A stretch of 53,529 nucleotides of DNA, taken from positions 1-53,529 of the forward strand of contig JAJDTT010000280.1 in the NCBI GenBank assembly GCA_022827025.1, in the 5' to 3' direction. Of the stretch, positions 16,989-24,417 are shown piece after piece (position 1 is the first letter of the stretch; the number at the start of each line of letters is the position of its first letter). Under the pieces are notes generated by a model. That model saw only the letters and a list, made by a program, of their open reading frames with translations. It did not search any database and was not told where the DNA came from. Made by a program: the position numbers and the translations under genes. This DNA is from Acidobacteriota bacterium. Lineage in GTDB: Bacteria; Acidobacteriota; UBA6911; RPQK01; JAJDTT01.

Positions 16989-18246
16989 GAGATTTGGCAG
17001 CGATTGTCTCCGCCTGCTTCGGCAAGCACAACACCAGCGTCAGCGCCAGCGCCGCCATGGCCAAACCGAAGCCGAAGCTGGCGGGAAAGCCGAAGGCGTC
17101 GGCGAGGGCGCCGTGGAGCGCCGGCGCGAAGGAACTGACGGGAAGCACCAGCGAAAGGAAGGCGTTGTTCCGCGCCGCCGCGGCCGCCGCGGAGACGCTG
17201 ATGACGTAGTTGGGAAAGTAGGCGCCGGCCAGTTCGCCCCCGCCCATGAAGGCGAAGGCCATCAGGAAGGCGTGGCCCGGCACCACCCAGGCCCAGAGGA
17301 TCCCTGCCGCCGTCAGCAGCACCGTCGTCACCAGGGGCGCCCGGATTCCCCAACGGATCATGATCACCCCCAGGGCGAAACCGGTGACGGCCTTGAATCC
17401 GAAGCGGAGGGCGTTCATGTAGCCGGCGTAGTCCTTGGGATCGGCTCCCAGGGCCTCCCGGCTGTAGAGGGAGAGGTTGGTGGTGGAGTTCCAGGCCAGG
17501 AACAGGAGCAGATACGCGATCCAGATCACGAAGAGGGTCCGGACCTGGAGATAGGACCGGAACGTGGTCTTCATGGTCTCGGCGAAGGGAGGTTTCTTCT
17601 CCGGGATATCCACCAGGCGGAAGCGCGTGGCCAGGAAGGCGACCCCTCCCGTGCAGCCCGCGGCCATCAGGTAGAGAAGTCCGAAGTCTTTGGGATGGGA
17701 CAGAGCCGGAATTCCCCCGCCCAGGATGAACTGGGCCAGCAGGTTGCCCACCACCGCCAGGATGGGTGTGAAGGCGAAGGTCCATTTCAGGCAGCGGGCC
17801 CGGCCCTTCAGGCTCGTGCCCCGCTTCAGGCACTGGTACATGTAGACGATGGAGGAGGAGTCCGCCAGGCCCAGGACCAGCCCCTGGCCGATGACCACCC
17901 CCAGGCGGATCGAATCGGCGACCGGCAGGAAAAGGGACAGCGCCACCAGGACCAATGAAGAGGAGGTCACCAGGTTGGCCGCCACCACCACCGTCCGCTC
18001 GAAGCGGTAGGCCAGGGTCCAGGAGAGGATGACGGGAAAGAAAAACCCCAGGAAATAGGCCGAATTGGGCAGGTTGGCCACGGCCGCGCTGGCGCCCAGC
18101 TTGTCGCACAGAGCCGCCTGAACGATCCCGACGTAGACCACCGGAGAGGCGAAGTAGATGAGCAGATGGGAGATGGCGAAGACCCAGGAGTTATGCCGGT
18201 CCATGTCCCGGGTGACCGTCTCGGGGTTCGGTGCCTCGCCTGTCAT
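16981..18246 (-). CDS. MFS transporter
   Basis: 421 residues with about 12 hydrophobic helices and a central hydrophilic loop near DIPEKKPPFAETMKTTF. This is a typical major-facilitator layout in the inner membrane. It is first in a four-gene minus-strand operon with the EutA-like, M24 and phosphotriesterase-like genes, so it probably imports the substrate of that small pathway. No specificity motif was recognised. The start Met is followed by a short cytoplasmic N-terminus before the first helix (WVFAISHLLIYFASPV). The upstream region contains the 150-bp repeats. Confidence 0.88.
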   Translation of the reverse strand: MTGEAPNPETVTRDMDRHNSWVFAISHLLIYFASPVVYVGIVQAALCDKLGASAAVANLPNSAYFLGFFFPVILSWTLAYRFERTVVVAANLVTSSSLVLVALSLFLPVADSIRLGVVIGQGLVLGLADSSSIVYMYQCLKRGTSLKGRARCLKWTFAFTPILAVVGNLLAQFILGGGIPALSHPKDFGLLYLMAAGCTGGVAFLATRFRLVDIPEKKPPFAETMKTTFRSYLQVRTLFVIWIAYLLLFLAWNSTTNLSLYSREALGADPKDYAGYMNALRFGFKAVTGFALGVIMIRWGIRAPLVTTVLLTAAGILWAWVVPGHAFLMAFAFMGGGELAGAYFPNYVISVSAAAAAARNNAFLSLVLPVSSFAPALHGALADAFGFPASFGFGLAMAALALTLVLCLPKQAETIAAKSHD

Positions 18247-18340
18247 CTGCTCCTCTTACCGTTCCGTCACTTGGAAACCGACATCATAGGCCATTGCGCC
18301 GCCGCCGTCGCGCCGCAACCTATCCGTACGTCGGATCAAT

Positions 18341-18642
18341 GGAGTGGGGGTTTTCCTACCCCCACTCCCCCGGGGGGACTGGAAAGTCCCCTCCTATTCG
18401 CCCAACTCCGTCCCCACCGGGGCCCAGCGAAAGCAACCGCAGCGAAGAGGGGGACAAGAAAGTCCCCCCTCCGGGTGTCCCATGTTCAAAGGAGTGGGGG
18501 TTTTCCTACCCCCACTCTCACGGGGGGACTAAAAGTCCCCCCTCCTATCCGCCCAACTCCGGCCCCGCCGGGGCTCAGCGAAAGCAACCGCGGCGAAGAG
18601 GGGGACAAGAAAGTCCCCCCTCCGGGTGTCCCATGTTTCAAA
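18341..18642. repeat. Two tandem copies of a 150-bp hairpin-rich repeat
   Basis: Copy 1 covers 18341-18490 and copy 2 covers 18491-18642, both starting GGAGTGGGGGTTTTCC. They differ at few positions, including loop changes (GGAA versus AA). Each has three stems. In copy 1 they are AGTGGGGGT/ACCCCCACT (18343-18366), GGGGACT/AGTCCCC (18374-18391) and GGGGGAC/GTCCCCC near 18450-18467. No transposase is present, so this resembles a REP/MITE-like intergenic element. It overlaps the 3' end of a broken HicB-like gene. Confidence 0.85.
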
Positions 18643-18949
18643 GAAGAGCGCCGGGACTTGAGACCGGAGCGTAAACACGCGAGGTCTGTCACGGTCGCCC
18701 CGGAAGCCGTACAGCCAAGTCATGAGCCCCAGCTTGAACCTCACATACCAAGAGGACTTTCCCGTCAGGAATCGTCGCCGCTTCCGGCGACAAATCGGCA
18801 ACCGTTTCCAAATACATCCGGATGCACCTGTCAAGCGTCTCCTCCACTTCATTGGCCGAAGCGCCGAAGACGGCGATGTCAAGGTCAACGCAGATCGCTT
18901 CCCAATTCTCGCCGCTGGCGTAGGCATAGCATCGCAACTTCAGGCTCAT
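18529..18949 (-). pseudogene. HicB-like antitoxin (DUF1902-type), frameshifted
   Basis: The first part from the ATG at 18949 reads MSLKLRCYAYASGENWEAIC, then VDLDIAVFGASANEVEETLD. This is the start of a common small HicB-like/DUF1902 family. After DLSPE, near 18775-18790, similarity jumps to another minus-strand frame. That frame reads RRRFLTGKSSWYVRFKLG and MTWLYGFRG, the usual tail of the family. A +1 shift (one extra base or two missing) joins the parts. The second frame runs on into the 150-bp repeat, so the native stop also appears lost. No HicA toxin gene was recognised beside it. It may be a decayed remnant or an assembly error. Confidence 0.6.
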
Positions 18950-19089
18950 ACCGTCCCACCGTTGCCTTCGAGATGCATGCGATGATCGTCGCGTCCCCCT
19001 GCACGAGGGATATGGATTGCAAGGTCGTGGAAACATTCTGGCCCATCCGGCGCTGCTTCGCCGCGTGTTGGGGAACGACCTCCTCTTCC

Positions 19090-19118
19090 TTGACTTTTAC
19101 CGGGTCGGACCCAAGAAT
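19090..19118 (+). promoter_or_regulatory. Candidate sigma70-type promoter of the first propeller gene
   Basis: TTGACT (19090-19095) and AAGAAT (19113-19118) are 17 nt apart, matching the -35 at five of six and the -10 at four of six positions. The expected start would leave about 30 nt of leader containing GAGGAGGG ahead of the ATG at 19155. Confidence 0.35.
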
Positions 19119-19154
19119 TCGGGCGGAAACCGAGAACCTCGAGGAGGGTGTTTT

Positions 19155-20663
19155 ATGCGGAACCCCCAGTGTTTGCTGCTCTTGGCGTTGACCCTGCTGC
19201 TGCTTCCGTCGTGTCAGCCGGGTGCGCCGGCGGAGCCGGGCCCGATCCGGGAGATCGACTCCAGGGTGCAGCTCTTCGTGGACGACCACCTGGTCGCCGA
19301 CAGCGACCGGGTCTGGCGCTCCCTGACCGGGGCCTACAACACCCGCCCCCGGAAAGTGGCCGAAAACCCCATCATCAAGCCGGACCGCCCCTGGGAAGGG
19401 TACCTGGTGCTGCAGCCGGGCAGCGCGATCTACGACGAAGAGGAGCAGATCTTCAAGCTGTGGTACAACACGTTCGGCAAATCCAGGAACACCGACATCC
19501 GCGAGTTCCTCTGCTACGCCACCTCCAAGGATGGAATCCACTGGGAGAAGCCCGAGCTGGGCATTGTGGAGTTCCGCGGTTCCAAGGCCAACAACATCGT
19601 CCTCGACTGGGTCAGTTGGAACCACGTGGTCCTCAAGGAGCCCGACGACCCCGACCCCGACCGCCGGTACAAGATGGCCTACTGGCAGCACCATGACCGG
19701 CCCCGGCACGGCATCTGGGTCGCGTTCTCGCCCGACGGTCTGAACTGGACCGATTACGAGAACAATCCGGTGGTTCCCATCTGGGGCAGCGGCGACACCT
19801 TCGGCCTGATGCGGGATCCCGGGACGAAACAGTACTGGCTCTACCACAAGACCAGCCCCGGCGGACCGCGCAAGGTGTCGCGGCTGGTGAGCGACGACTT
19901 CATCCATTGGCGCGACAGCCGCTTCGTCCTGGAGCCGGACGAGCTGGACCCGCCCCACACCGAGTTCTACGGGGTCTCGGCCTTTCCGTACGGGTCTCAC
20001 TACCTGGGTTTGATCTGGGTGTTTCATACCGACATCCAGACCATGGACGCCCAGTTGGCTTCGAGCGTGGACGGCGTGAACTGGGAGCGGTCCGTTTACC
20101 GCCGGCCCTTCATGGTCCTGGGCTACCAGGTCAACGGTTACGGCGGGAGCAGCTTCGACAGCGGGATGGTGTTCCCCATCTCGACGCCCGTGGTTCACGA
20201 CGGAGAGGTCTGGATCTACTACTCCGGGTTCGACAACCTCCACAACGCACCCGCGGCCGACCACAAAGGACAGATCGGACTGATGAAGATCCGGCAGGAC
20301 GGCTGGGCCGCGCTGGACGCCACGGCCGAGGGTCACGTCACCACGCACCCGCTCCGCTTCGAGGGGAGCACCCTGAGAGTCAACGTGGAGTTGCTGCCCG
20401 GGGGCAAGGGAGGGGCGGACGCGCCGTGGAAGGACATCTTCAATGACGACCCGGACAACAACGGCTACCTGCGGGTCGAGCTTCAGGACCAGAACGGCAA
20501 GACCATGCCGGGATACGGCGCCGCGGAATCCAAGCTGAGCGAGAAGGAGGGCGTCTATCGGACGGTGAGTTGGGAAGGGGGCGACCTGAGTGGCGTGACG
20601 GGTCCGGTCCGGCTCAAGTTCGTCTACAGCCGCGCCCGGCTCTATTCCTTCCAGATCAATTAG
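19155..20663 (+). CDS. Lipoprotein beta-propeller, GH32/GH43-like fold (paralogue 1 of 7)
   Basis: 502 residues. The lipobox LLLLPSC puts the lipid-bearing Cys at about residue 17. The conserved opener SRVQLFVDDHLV is followed by propeller blades with the motif KDGIHWEKPELGIVEFRGSK, then NNIV. The C-terminal about 110 residues form a beta domain (GYLRVELQDQNGKTMPGY) ending in RLYSFQIN. Five proteins in this window share that terminus. The fold resembles five-bladed glycosidases, but no assigned family or activity was recognised. Predicted location is outer membrane or periplasm. GAGGAGGG before ATG 19155 and the lipobox decide the start; the longer frame runs upstream without such signals. 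Confidence 0.8.
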   Translation: MRNPQCLLLLALTLLLLPSCQPGAPAEPGPIREIDSRVQLFVDDHLVADSDRVWRSLTGAYNTRPRKVAENPIIKPDRPWEGYLVLQPGSAIYDEEEQIFKLWYNTFGKSRNTDIREFLCYATSKDGIHWEKPELGIVEFRGSKANNIVLDWVSWNHVVLKEPDDPDPDRRYKMAYWQHHDRPRHGIWVAFSPDGLNWTDYENNPVVPIWGSGDTFGLMRDPGTKQYWLYHKTSPGGPRKVSRLVSDDFIHWRDSRFVLEPDELDPPHTEFYGVSAFPYGSHYLGLIWVFHTDIQTMDAQLASSVDGVNWERSVYRRPFMVLGYQVNGYGGSSFDSGMVFPISTPVVHDGEVWIYYSGFDNLHNAPAADHKGQIGLMKIRQDGWAALDATAEGHVTTHPLRFEGSTLRVNVELLPGGKGGADAPWKDIFNDDPDNNGYLRVELQDQNGKTMPGYGAAESKLSEKEGVYRTVSWEGGDLSGVTGPVRLKFVYSRARLYSFQIN

Positions 20664-20735
20664 CGGCGCCTTTGCACCGCATTCAGCCTGTTGCCGGCGA
20701 ACGTGACCCGGCCGTCGGCGGAGCGGAGGAAATCA

Positions 20736-21290
20736 ATGACGCAACGATTCGCCACTCTGGATCAACTGCACGAGTCGCTGGATTCCATTCTGGCGTCTCC
20801 CCGCCGGGAGGGCCGGGTGGAGGCCATCACCGCCTGCCCGTCCACCAACGTCCGCAACTCCATGGAAGAAGCCCGGCTTTCACCTGAGGGCGGCCTGGAA
20901 GGGGACCGCTGGCAAAAGACCTGCTGGCGCAAGCTTCCCGACGGCAGGTCCGATCCCAAGGTGCAATTGACCCTCATTAATTCGCGCCTGCTTTCCCTGA
21001 TCGCCGGCAGCCGCGACCGCTGGTCCCTGTCGGGAGACAACCTGGCGGTGGACATGAACCTCACCGAGGAGAACCTTCCCGTCGGCACCCGGTTCCGGAT
21101 CGGTGAGGCGTTGGTTGAGGTTTCGGAGCTGCCACACACGGGCTGCAAGAAATTTGCGTCCCGTTATGGCGCCGATGCCCTGAAATTTATCAGCCAACCC
21201 GATTCGAAGGGCCTCCGGCTGCGTGGATGCTACGTCTTCGTGGTCGAGGCCGGCCAGATCCGTATTGGCGATCCCATCCGCAAGCTGTAG
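20736..21290 (+). CDS. MOSC domain protein
   Basis: 184 residues from the ATG at 20736, preceded by GGAGGA. The MOSC fold is recognisable in the blocks VEAITACPSTNVRNS, LTLINSRLLSLI, WSLSGDNLAVDMNL, LPVGTRFRIGEALVEVSELP and HTGCKKFASRYG. The conserved Cys lies in HTGCKKF. MOSC proteins handle molybdenum-cofactor sulfur or detoxify N-hydroxylated substrates. This is a single-domain form. It lies between two secreted propeller genes but lacks a signal peptide, so it is probably cytosolic and may be unrelated to them. Confidence 0.85.
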   Translation: MTQRFATLDQLHESLDSILASPRREGRVEAITACPSTNVRNSMEEARLSPEGGLEGDRWQKTCWRKLPDGRSDPKVQLTLINSRLLSLIAGSRDRWSLSGDNLAVDMNLTEENLPVGTRFRIGEALVEVSELPHTGCKKFASRYGADALKFISQPDSKGLRLRGCYVFVVEAGQIRIGDPIRKL

Positions 21291-21303
21291 CCGGGGCATG
21301 CGA

Positions 21304-21324
21304 TATGCCGCCATCGGCGGCATA
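21304..21324 (+). terminator. Stable hairpin after the MOSC gene
   Basis: TATGCCGCC-ATC-GGCGGCATA forms a perfect 9-bp stem with a 3-nt loop, 13 bp after the MOSC stop. No U-tract follows, so it could be a weak terminator or a 3' mRNA stabiliser rather than a full intrinsic terminator. Confidence 0.45.
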
Positions 21325-21407
21325 GAGATGTACACGCCGACCGTCTCTAGGTTACCCTTAGACATCTTTTCTTTCTCCTGTGCCTGTCATCATCGATCCA
21401 TTCCGGC

Positions 21408-22418
21408 ATGAACAGGCGTAAATTTGTCTATGCAACGACGTTGTCGCCTCTACTGGGGGCGACGACCGGGATGAGGCCCTCGACCCACTTTCAGGGCCAG
21501 AGGTGGAGGAAGCTGAAGCTCATCTTTCCCTGCCACGATGAAGGCGGCTGGGACCGGCGTCCGTCCGCTCCTCACGTCGTCCGGGCCGGCGATCAGTTGC
21601 GCATGTACTACATGAGCATCGAGGGTCAGCGGAGGCGAATCGGGCTTGCGGAAGCTGACATTTCCGATCCCCTGAGTTGGAGGAAAGCTTCGAACCAGCC
21701 GCTTTTGGACTTCGGTGCGCCCGGGTCGATCGATTCCCACTGGGTGAGTTATCCCTGGGTGGTTCCCGTCACCGAGAACCACTGGCACATGTATTACTGT
21801 GGTTGGGGCGGAGACTATCACTCCTTCGGCAAGTTCAAAGCCTATCGGACCACGCTGGCCGAGAGCGACGACGCCGGCCTGACCTGGAAGCGAAGCGGCC
21901 GGTCCCTGCTTGAATTGGGGAGGCCCTTTTCCTGCGACGAGCACGGCACGGGTTCCTGCGCCGTCATGAAGGTCGGTTCGCAGTATTGGATGTGGTATAC
22001 GGCCGTCGTGCGCTGGCCTGAGGCGAACAGCAGGATTTCCATTGCCCTGGCCGTTTCGAACGATGGGGGCCATACCTTCAGGCCACATCCCGCGGGGGCG
22101 CTGATCAGTATTCCGCCCAGGCTTGACTCCTACTTCTCAACCTGTTCCAAGCCTTTTGTGGAGAAGGCTCGGAGCGGCTTTCGAATGTGGTTCAGCGTAG
22201 TAAAAGACCATCGCCGTCTCTACCGGGTTCACTACGCCGAGAGCCCGGACGGAATACGGTGGAAGTGGTGGCCCGACCCGGTTCTTGAGGTCAGTGAGTC
22301 GGGTTGGGACAGCGAAATGACCTGCTATCCTTCCATTTGGCACTCTGCGGAACACACCTATCTGTTCTATGACGGCAATCGCTTTGCTGGGATCGGAGTG
22401 GCAGAGTTGGTGGATTGA
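21408..22418 (+). CDS. Tat-exported short beta-propeller, GH43/GH130-like (paralogue 2 of 7)
   Basis: 336 residues. The N-terminus MNRRKFVYATTLSPLLGA carries a twin-arginine-like signal (RRKF). The body is only a propeller, with blades such as HWHMYYCGWGG, SDDAGLTWKRSG, YWMWYTAVVRW, SNDGGHTFRP and ESPDGIRWKWW. It lacks the C-terminal LYxFQF domain of its relatives. The repeated D-G-x-x-W pattern fits five-bladed glycosidase or phosphorylase folds, but acid/base residues cannot be assigned by eye. It converges on the next gene with only 6 bp between stops. Confidence 0.75.
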   Translation: MNRRKFVYATTLSPLLGATTGMRPSTHFQGQRWRKLKLIFPCHDEGGWDRRPSAPHVVRAGDQLRMYYMSIEGQRRRIGLAEADISDPLSWRKASNQPLLDFGAPGSIDSHWVSYPWVVPVTENHWHMYYCGWGGDYHSFGKFKAYRTTLAESDDAGLTWKRSGRSLLELGRPFSCDEHGTGSCAVMKVGSQYWMWYTAVVRWPEANSRISIALAVSNDGGHTFRPHPAGALISIPPRLDSYFSTCSKPFVEKARSGFRMWFSVVKDHRRLYRVHYAESPDGIRWKWWPDPVLEVSESGWDSEMTCYPSIWHSAEHTYLFYDGNRFAGIGVAELVD

Positions 22419-22424
22419 AGAGAC

Positions 22425-24179
22425 TCATCGAGCGGATGCGTAGAAGCGCAAGTCATCGAGAGCGCCTTTGAAAAACCTGCCCATGTCGTGGGTCATGTCC
22501 CGGCTCAATGGTGCTCTGTTTTGGACGGGCTTCTGAAAATCCAGCTCCGCCCCTATCGAGAGAATGGAACGGCCCGTTCTCCTTCCGCCCGGGTGAGCCG
22601 ACCCTGCAACGAGCTGCCCGTCCAGATAGAGGCTGATCTTGGCGGCCGCTTCACTGTATTCCGCCTGGATGTGCTGCCACTGCTGCAAGACGATTGGCCG
22701 GGAACCCCGGCACCGAGTGAAGCCATCGGCAGCGTCCGACCTTCCCACTTCGAAGAAAGGGCGTCCCCGGCCATCGATCCCGATACGCCATTCCCGGCTC
22801 GGAAAGCCCGAAAACATCCCTTCCACGTTCGACTTGCTCACCAGAGCCTGGGGGCGGCTCACGTCGCCGGGCCACAGATAAAACGAGATCCTGAAGCTTG
22901 TGCGCCCAAGCAGCGGCATGTGGTGAGCCCACAAAAAGTCATCCTGACCGTCGAACTCGTAGGCCGTTCCCATCTCTGGACGGGCACCCGGTCGCCCCAC
23001 CACGGCACCCTCGTTCCGGCCCCGGTGCCCAAACACTGTCTTGTCTTCCACTTGGCTGCCCCCGGATTCATCCAGAGGCCAGTGACAGACCAGACTGTCT
23101 GAGGGTGACCCGTCAAGGTATCCGAAGCCGTAGGCGATGGCACCCACGTACCTGGCGTTGGTCCGGCCTCCTCGTTCCCGTACCCCGTTCCACCACATCT
23201 GAACCCGGCCGTCCGGCAGGATCAAGACGCCTGGCTCATAGGATGCCCAGTTGTCCCAACTGAATGGAGTCGTCGCTGCCAGGGGATTCGCCGCCCCGGG
23301 CGTAAAGTGGAGTCCATCCCGGGAAACGGCATACCCGAGATTGTAAGGCGCCGACCAGGTGCTGCAGAACAGATAATACAAACCTCCATGCCGGACGACA
23401 CAGGGACCCGCCAACCCGCGGGCCGGCTGCCAGGCGTCGCGGGCATTCCAGGCAGGAGTGTGGTTGCCGTCCTCATCGGCGGGAACGGTGAAGTCGACTC
23501 CGTCAGGGGAGACGGCATAGCCGATGTGGTCGAAGTTACCGGAAGTCTCGGCCTGAAAGTACATGATGTAGCCTCCTTCAGGCCGTTCGACGACGGAAGG
23601 TTCGCTGGCGGTGAGAATCGGCAGGCCGTTGATCTTCTTGCCCTCCAACTGCGCCGCACCCAGGACCAGACGGTAATTTTTCCAGTGAGTCCCGTCAGGA
23701 CTGTCGGCGTAGCCGATCTGCTCGATGCCGTTGGCCGAAAAGTACATCCGGTAGAGACCTCCCTGCTTGAAGCCCCAAGGCTCCAACACCTCCTTGTTGC
23801 ACCAGGGGTAGTCCGGGTTGGGGAGGAAGCGTCGAGCAGGATCTTTGATCCAGTGAACTCCGTCGCGGGAGGAGGCATAGGCGATCGTCCACCGGTGTCC
23901 GGCGTCATAGGGGGGATATTCGATGGCTTCGTACCACATCTCGTAGAGGCCATCGACCAACTGCACACAGGGCTCGCCCAAGTAGCCCTCGTCGTACGAG
24001 CCGGGCGGTCCATTATCAAGAACGGGGCTCGGATACTTGAATATCTCCAGCCTGGGTACACCCTGTCCGGCGCCTTGCTCCTCCAGGCCGGGGTCCGCGA
24101 CACAGCCTGTGAGCAGTGAAGCCGTGAGCGTGAGAGTTGCGCCTACGATGGGGATTCGGGCTGACCTCCGGGCGGGCAC
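22425..24179 (-). CDS. Lipoprotein beta-propeller with C-terminal LamG domain (paralogue 3 of 7)
   Basis: 584 residues from a GTG at 24179 with GGAGAGG just upstream. This start gives a good lipoprotein signal (MPARRSARIPIVGA to LLTGC). Residues about 40-370 are propeller blades (GLYEMWYEAIE, SRDGVHWIKDP, SPDGTHWKNYR, SRDGLHFTPG). Residues about 380-584 are a LamG/concanavalin-like domain, starting VCHWPLDESGG and including AYEFDGQDDF, ISLYLDGQLV and FKGALDDLRFYASA. A carbohydrate-binding role for LamG is known in the superfamily; the ligand here is unknown. A longer upstream frame starts at 24446 but its first 89 residues look non-coding. Confidence 0.78.
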   Translation of the reverse strand: MPARRSARIPIVGATLTLTASLLTGCVADPGLEEQGAGQGVPRLEIFKYPSPVLDNGPPGSYDEGYLGEPCVQLVDGLYEMWYEAIEYPPYDAGHRWTIAYASSRDGVHWIKDPARRFLPNPDYPWCNKEVLEPWGFKQGGLYRMYFSANGIEQIGYADSPDGTHWKNYRLVLGAAQLEGKKINGLPILTASEPSVVERPEGGYIMYFQAETSGNFDHIGYAVSPDGVDFTVPADEDGNHTPAWNARDAWQPARGLAGPCVVRHGGLYYLFCSTWSAPYNLGYAVSRDGLHFTPGAANPLAATTPFSWDNWASYEPGVLILPDGRVQMWWNGVRERGGRTNARYVGAIAYGFGYLDGSPSDSLVCHWPLDESGGSQVEDKTVFGHRGRNEGAVVGRPGARPEMGTAYEFDGQDDFLWAHHMPLLGRTSFRISFYLWPGDVSRPQALVSKSNVEGMFSGFPSREWRIGIDGRGRPFFEVGRSDAADGFTRCRGSRPIVLQQWQHIQAEYSEAAAKISLYLDGQLVAGSAHPGGRRTGRSILSIGAELDFQKPVQNRAPLSRDMTHDMGRFFKGALDDLRFYASAR

Positions 24180-24417
24180 CGTCCTCTCCGGGTTCTTCCT
24201 TATCGGCCAGTTGAGAGACACGATAGCATCAAGGCCTTTCAATGCCCGCCCGGAACCGGAATCAGAACGAAGTAGCGTGGGACCGGCACATCGCGACGGC
24301 GAGGGGAGACCTTGCGGCTCTTGGCAGCCCGTGGAAAAAAGCCCAGGAATTGGGGGGGCTGGAGTATTCAGTCTGATCAGGCAGGGGAATGGTTTGAGAA
24401 CGAGTCCGGGCGGCCTC

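Noticed and set aside
13892-18246. Complete ectoine catabolic operon
   Set aside because: Only EutA-like and DoeA-like genes are present; the other ectoine utilisation genes are missing.
18341-18642. Possible CRISPR array
   Set aside because: Only two 150-bp units that abut without spacers; no cas genes.
18950-19154. HicA toxin gene beside the HicB-like remnant
   Set aside because: Neither strand shows a start with the small HicA fold; a GRDDHRMHLEGN stretch is too short to support a call.
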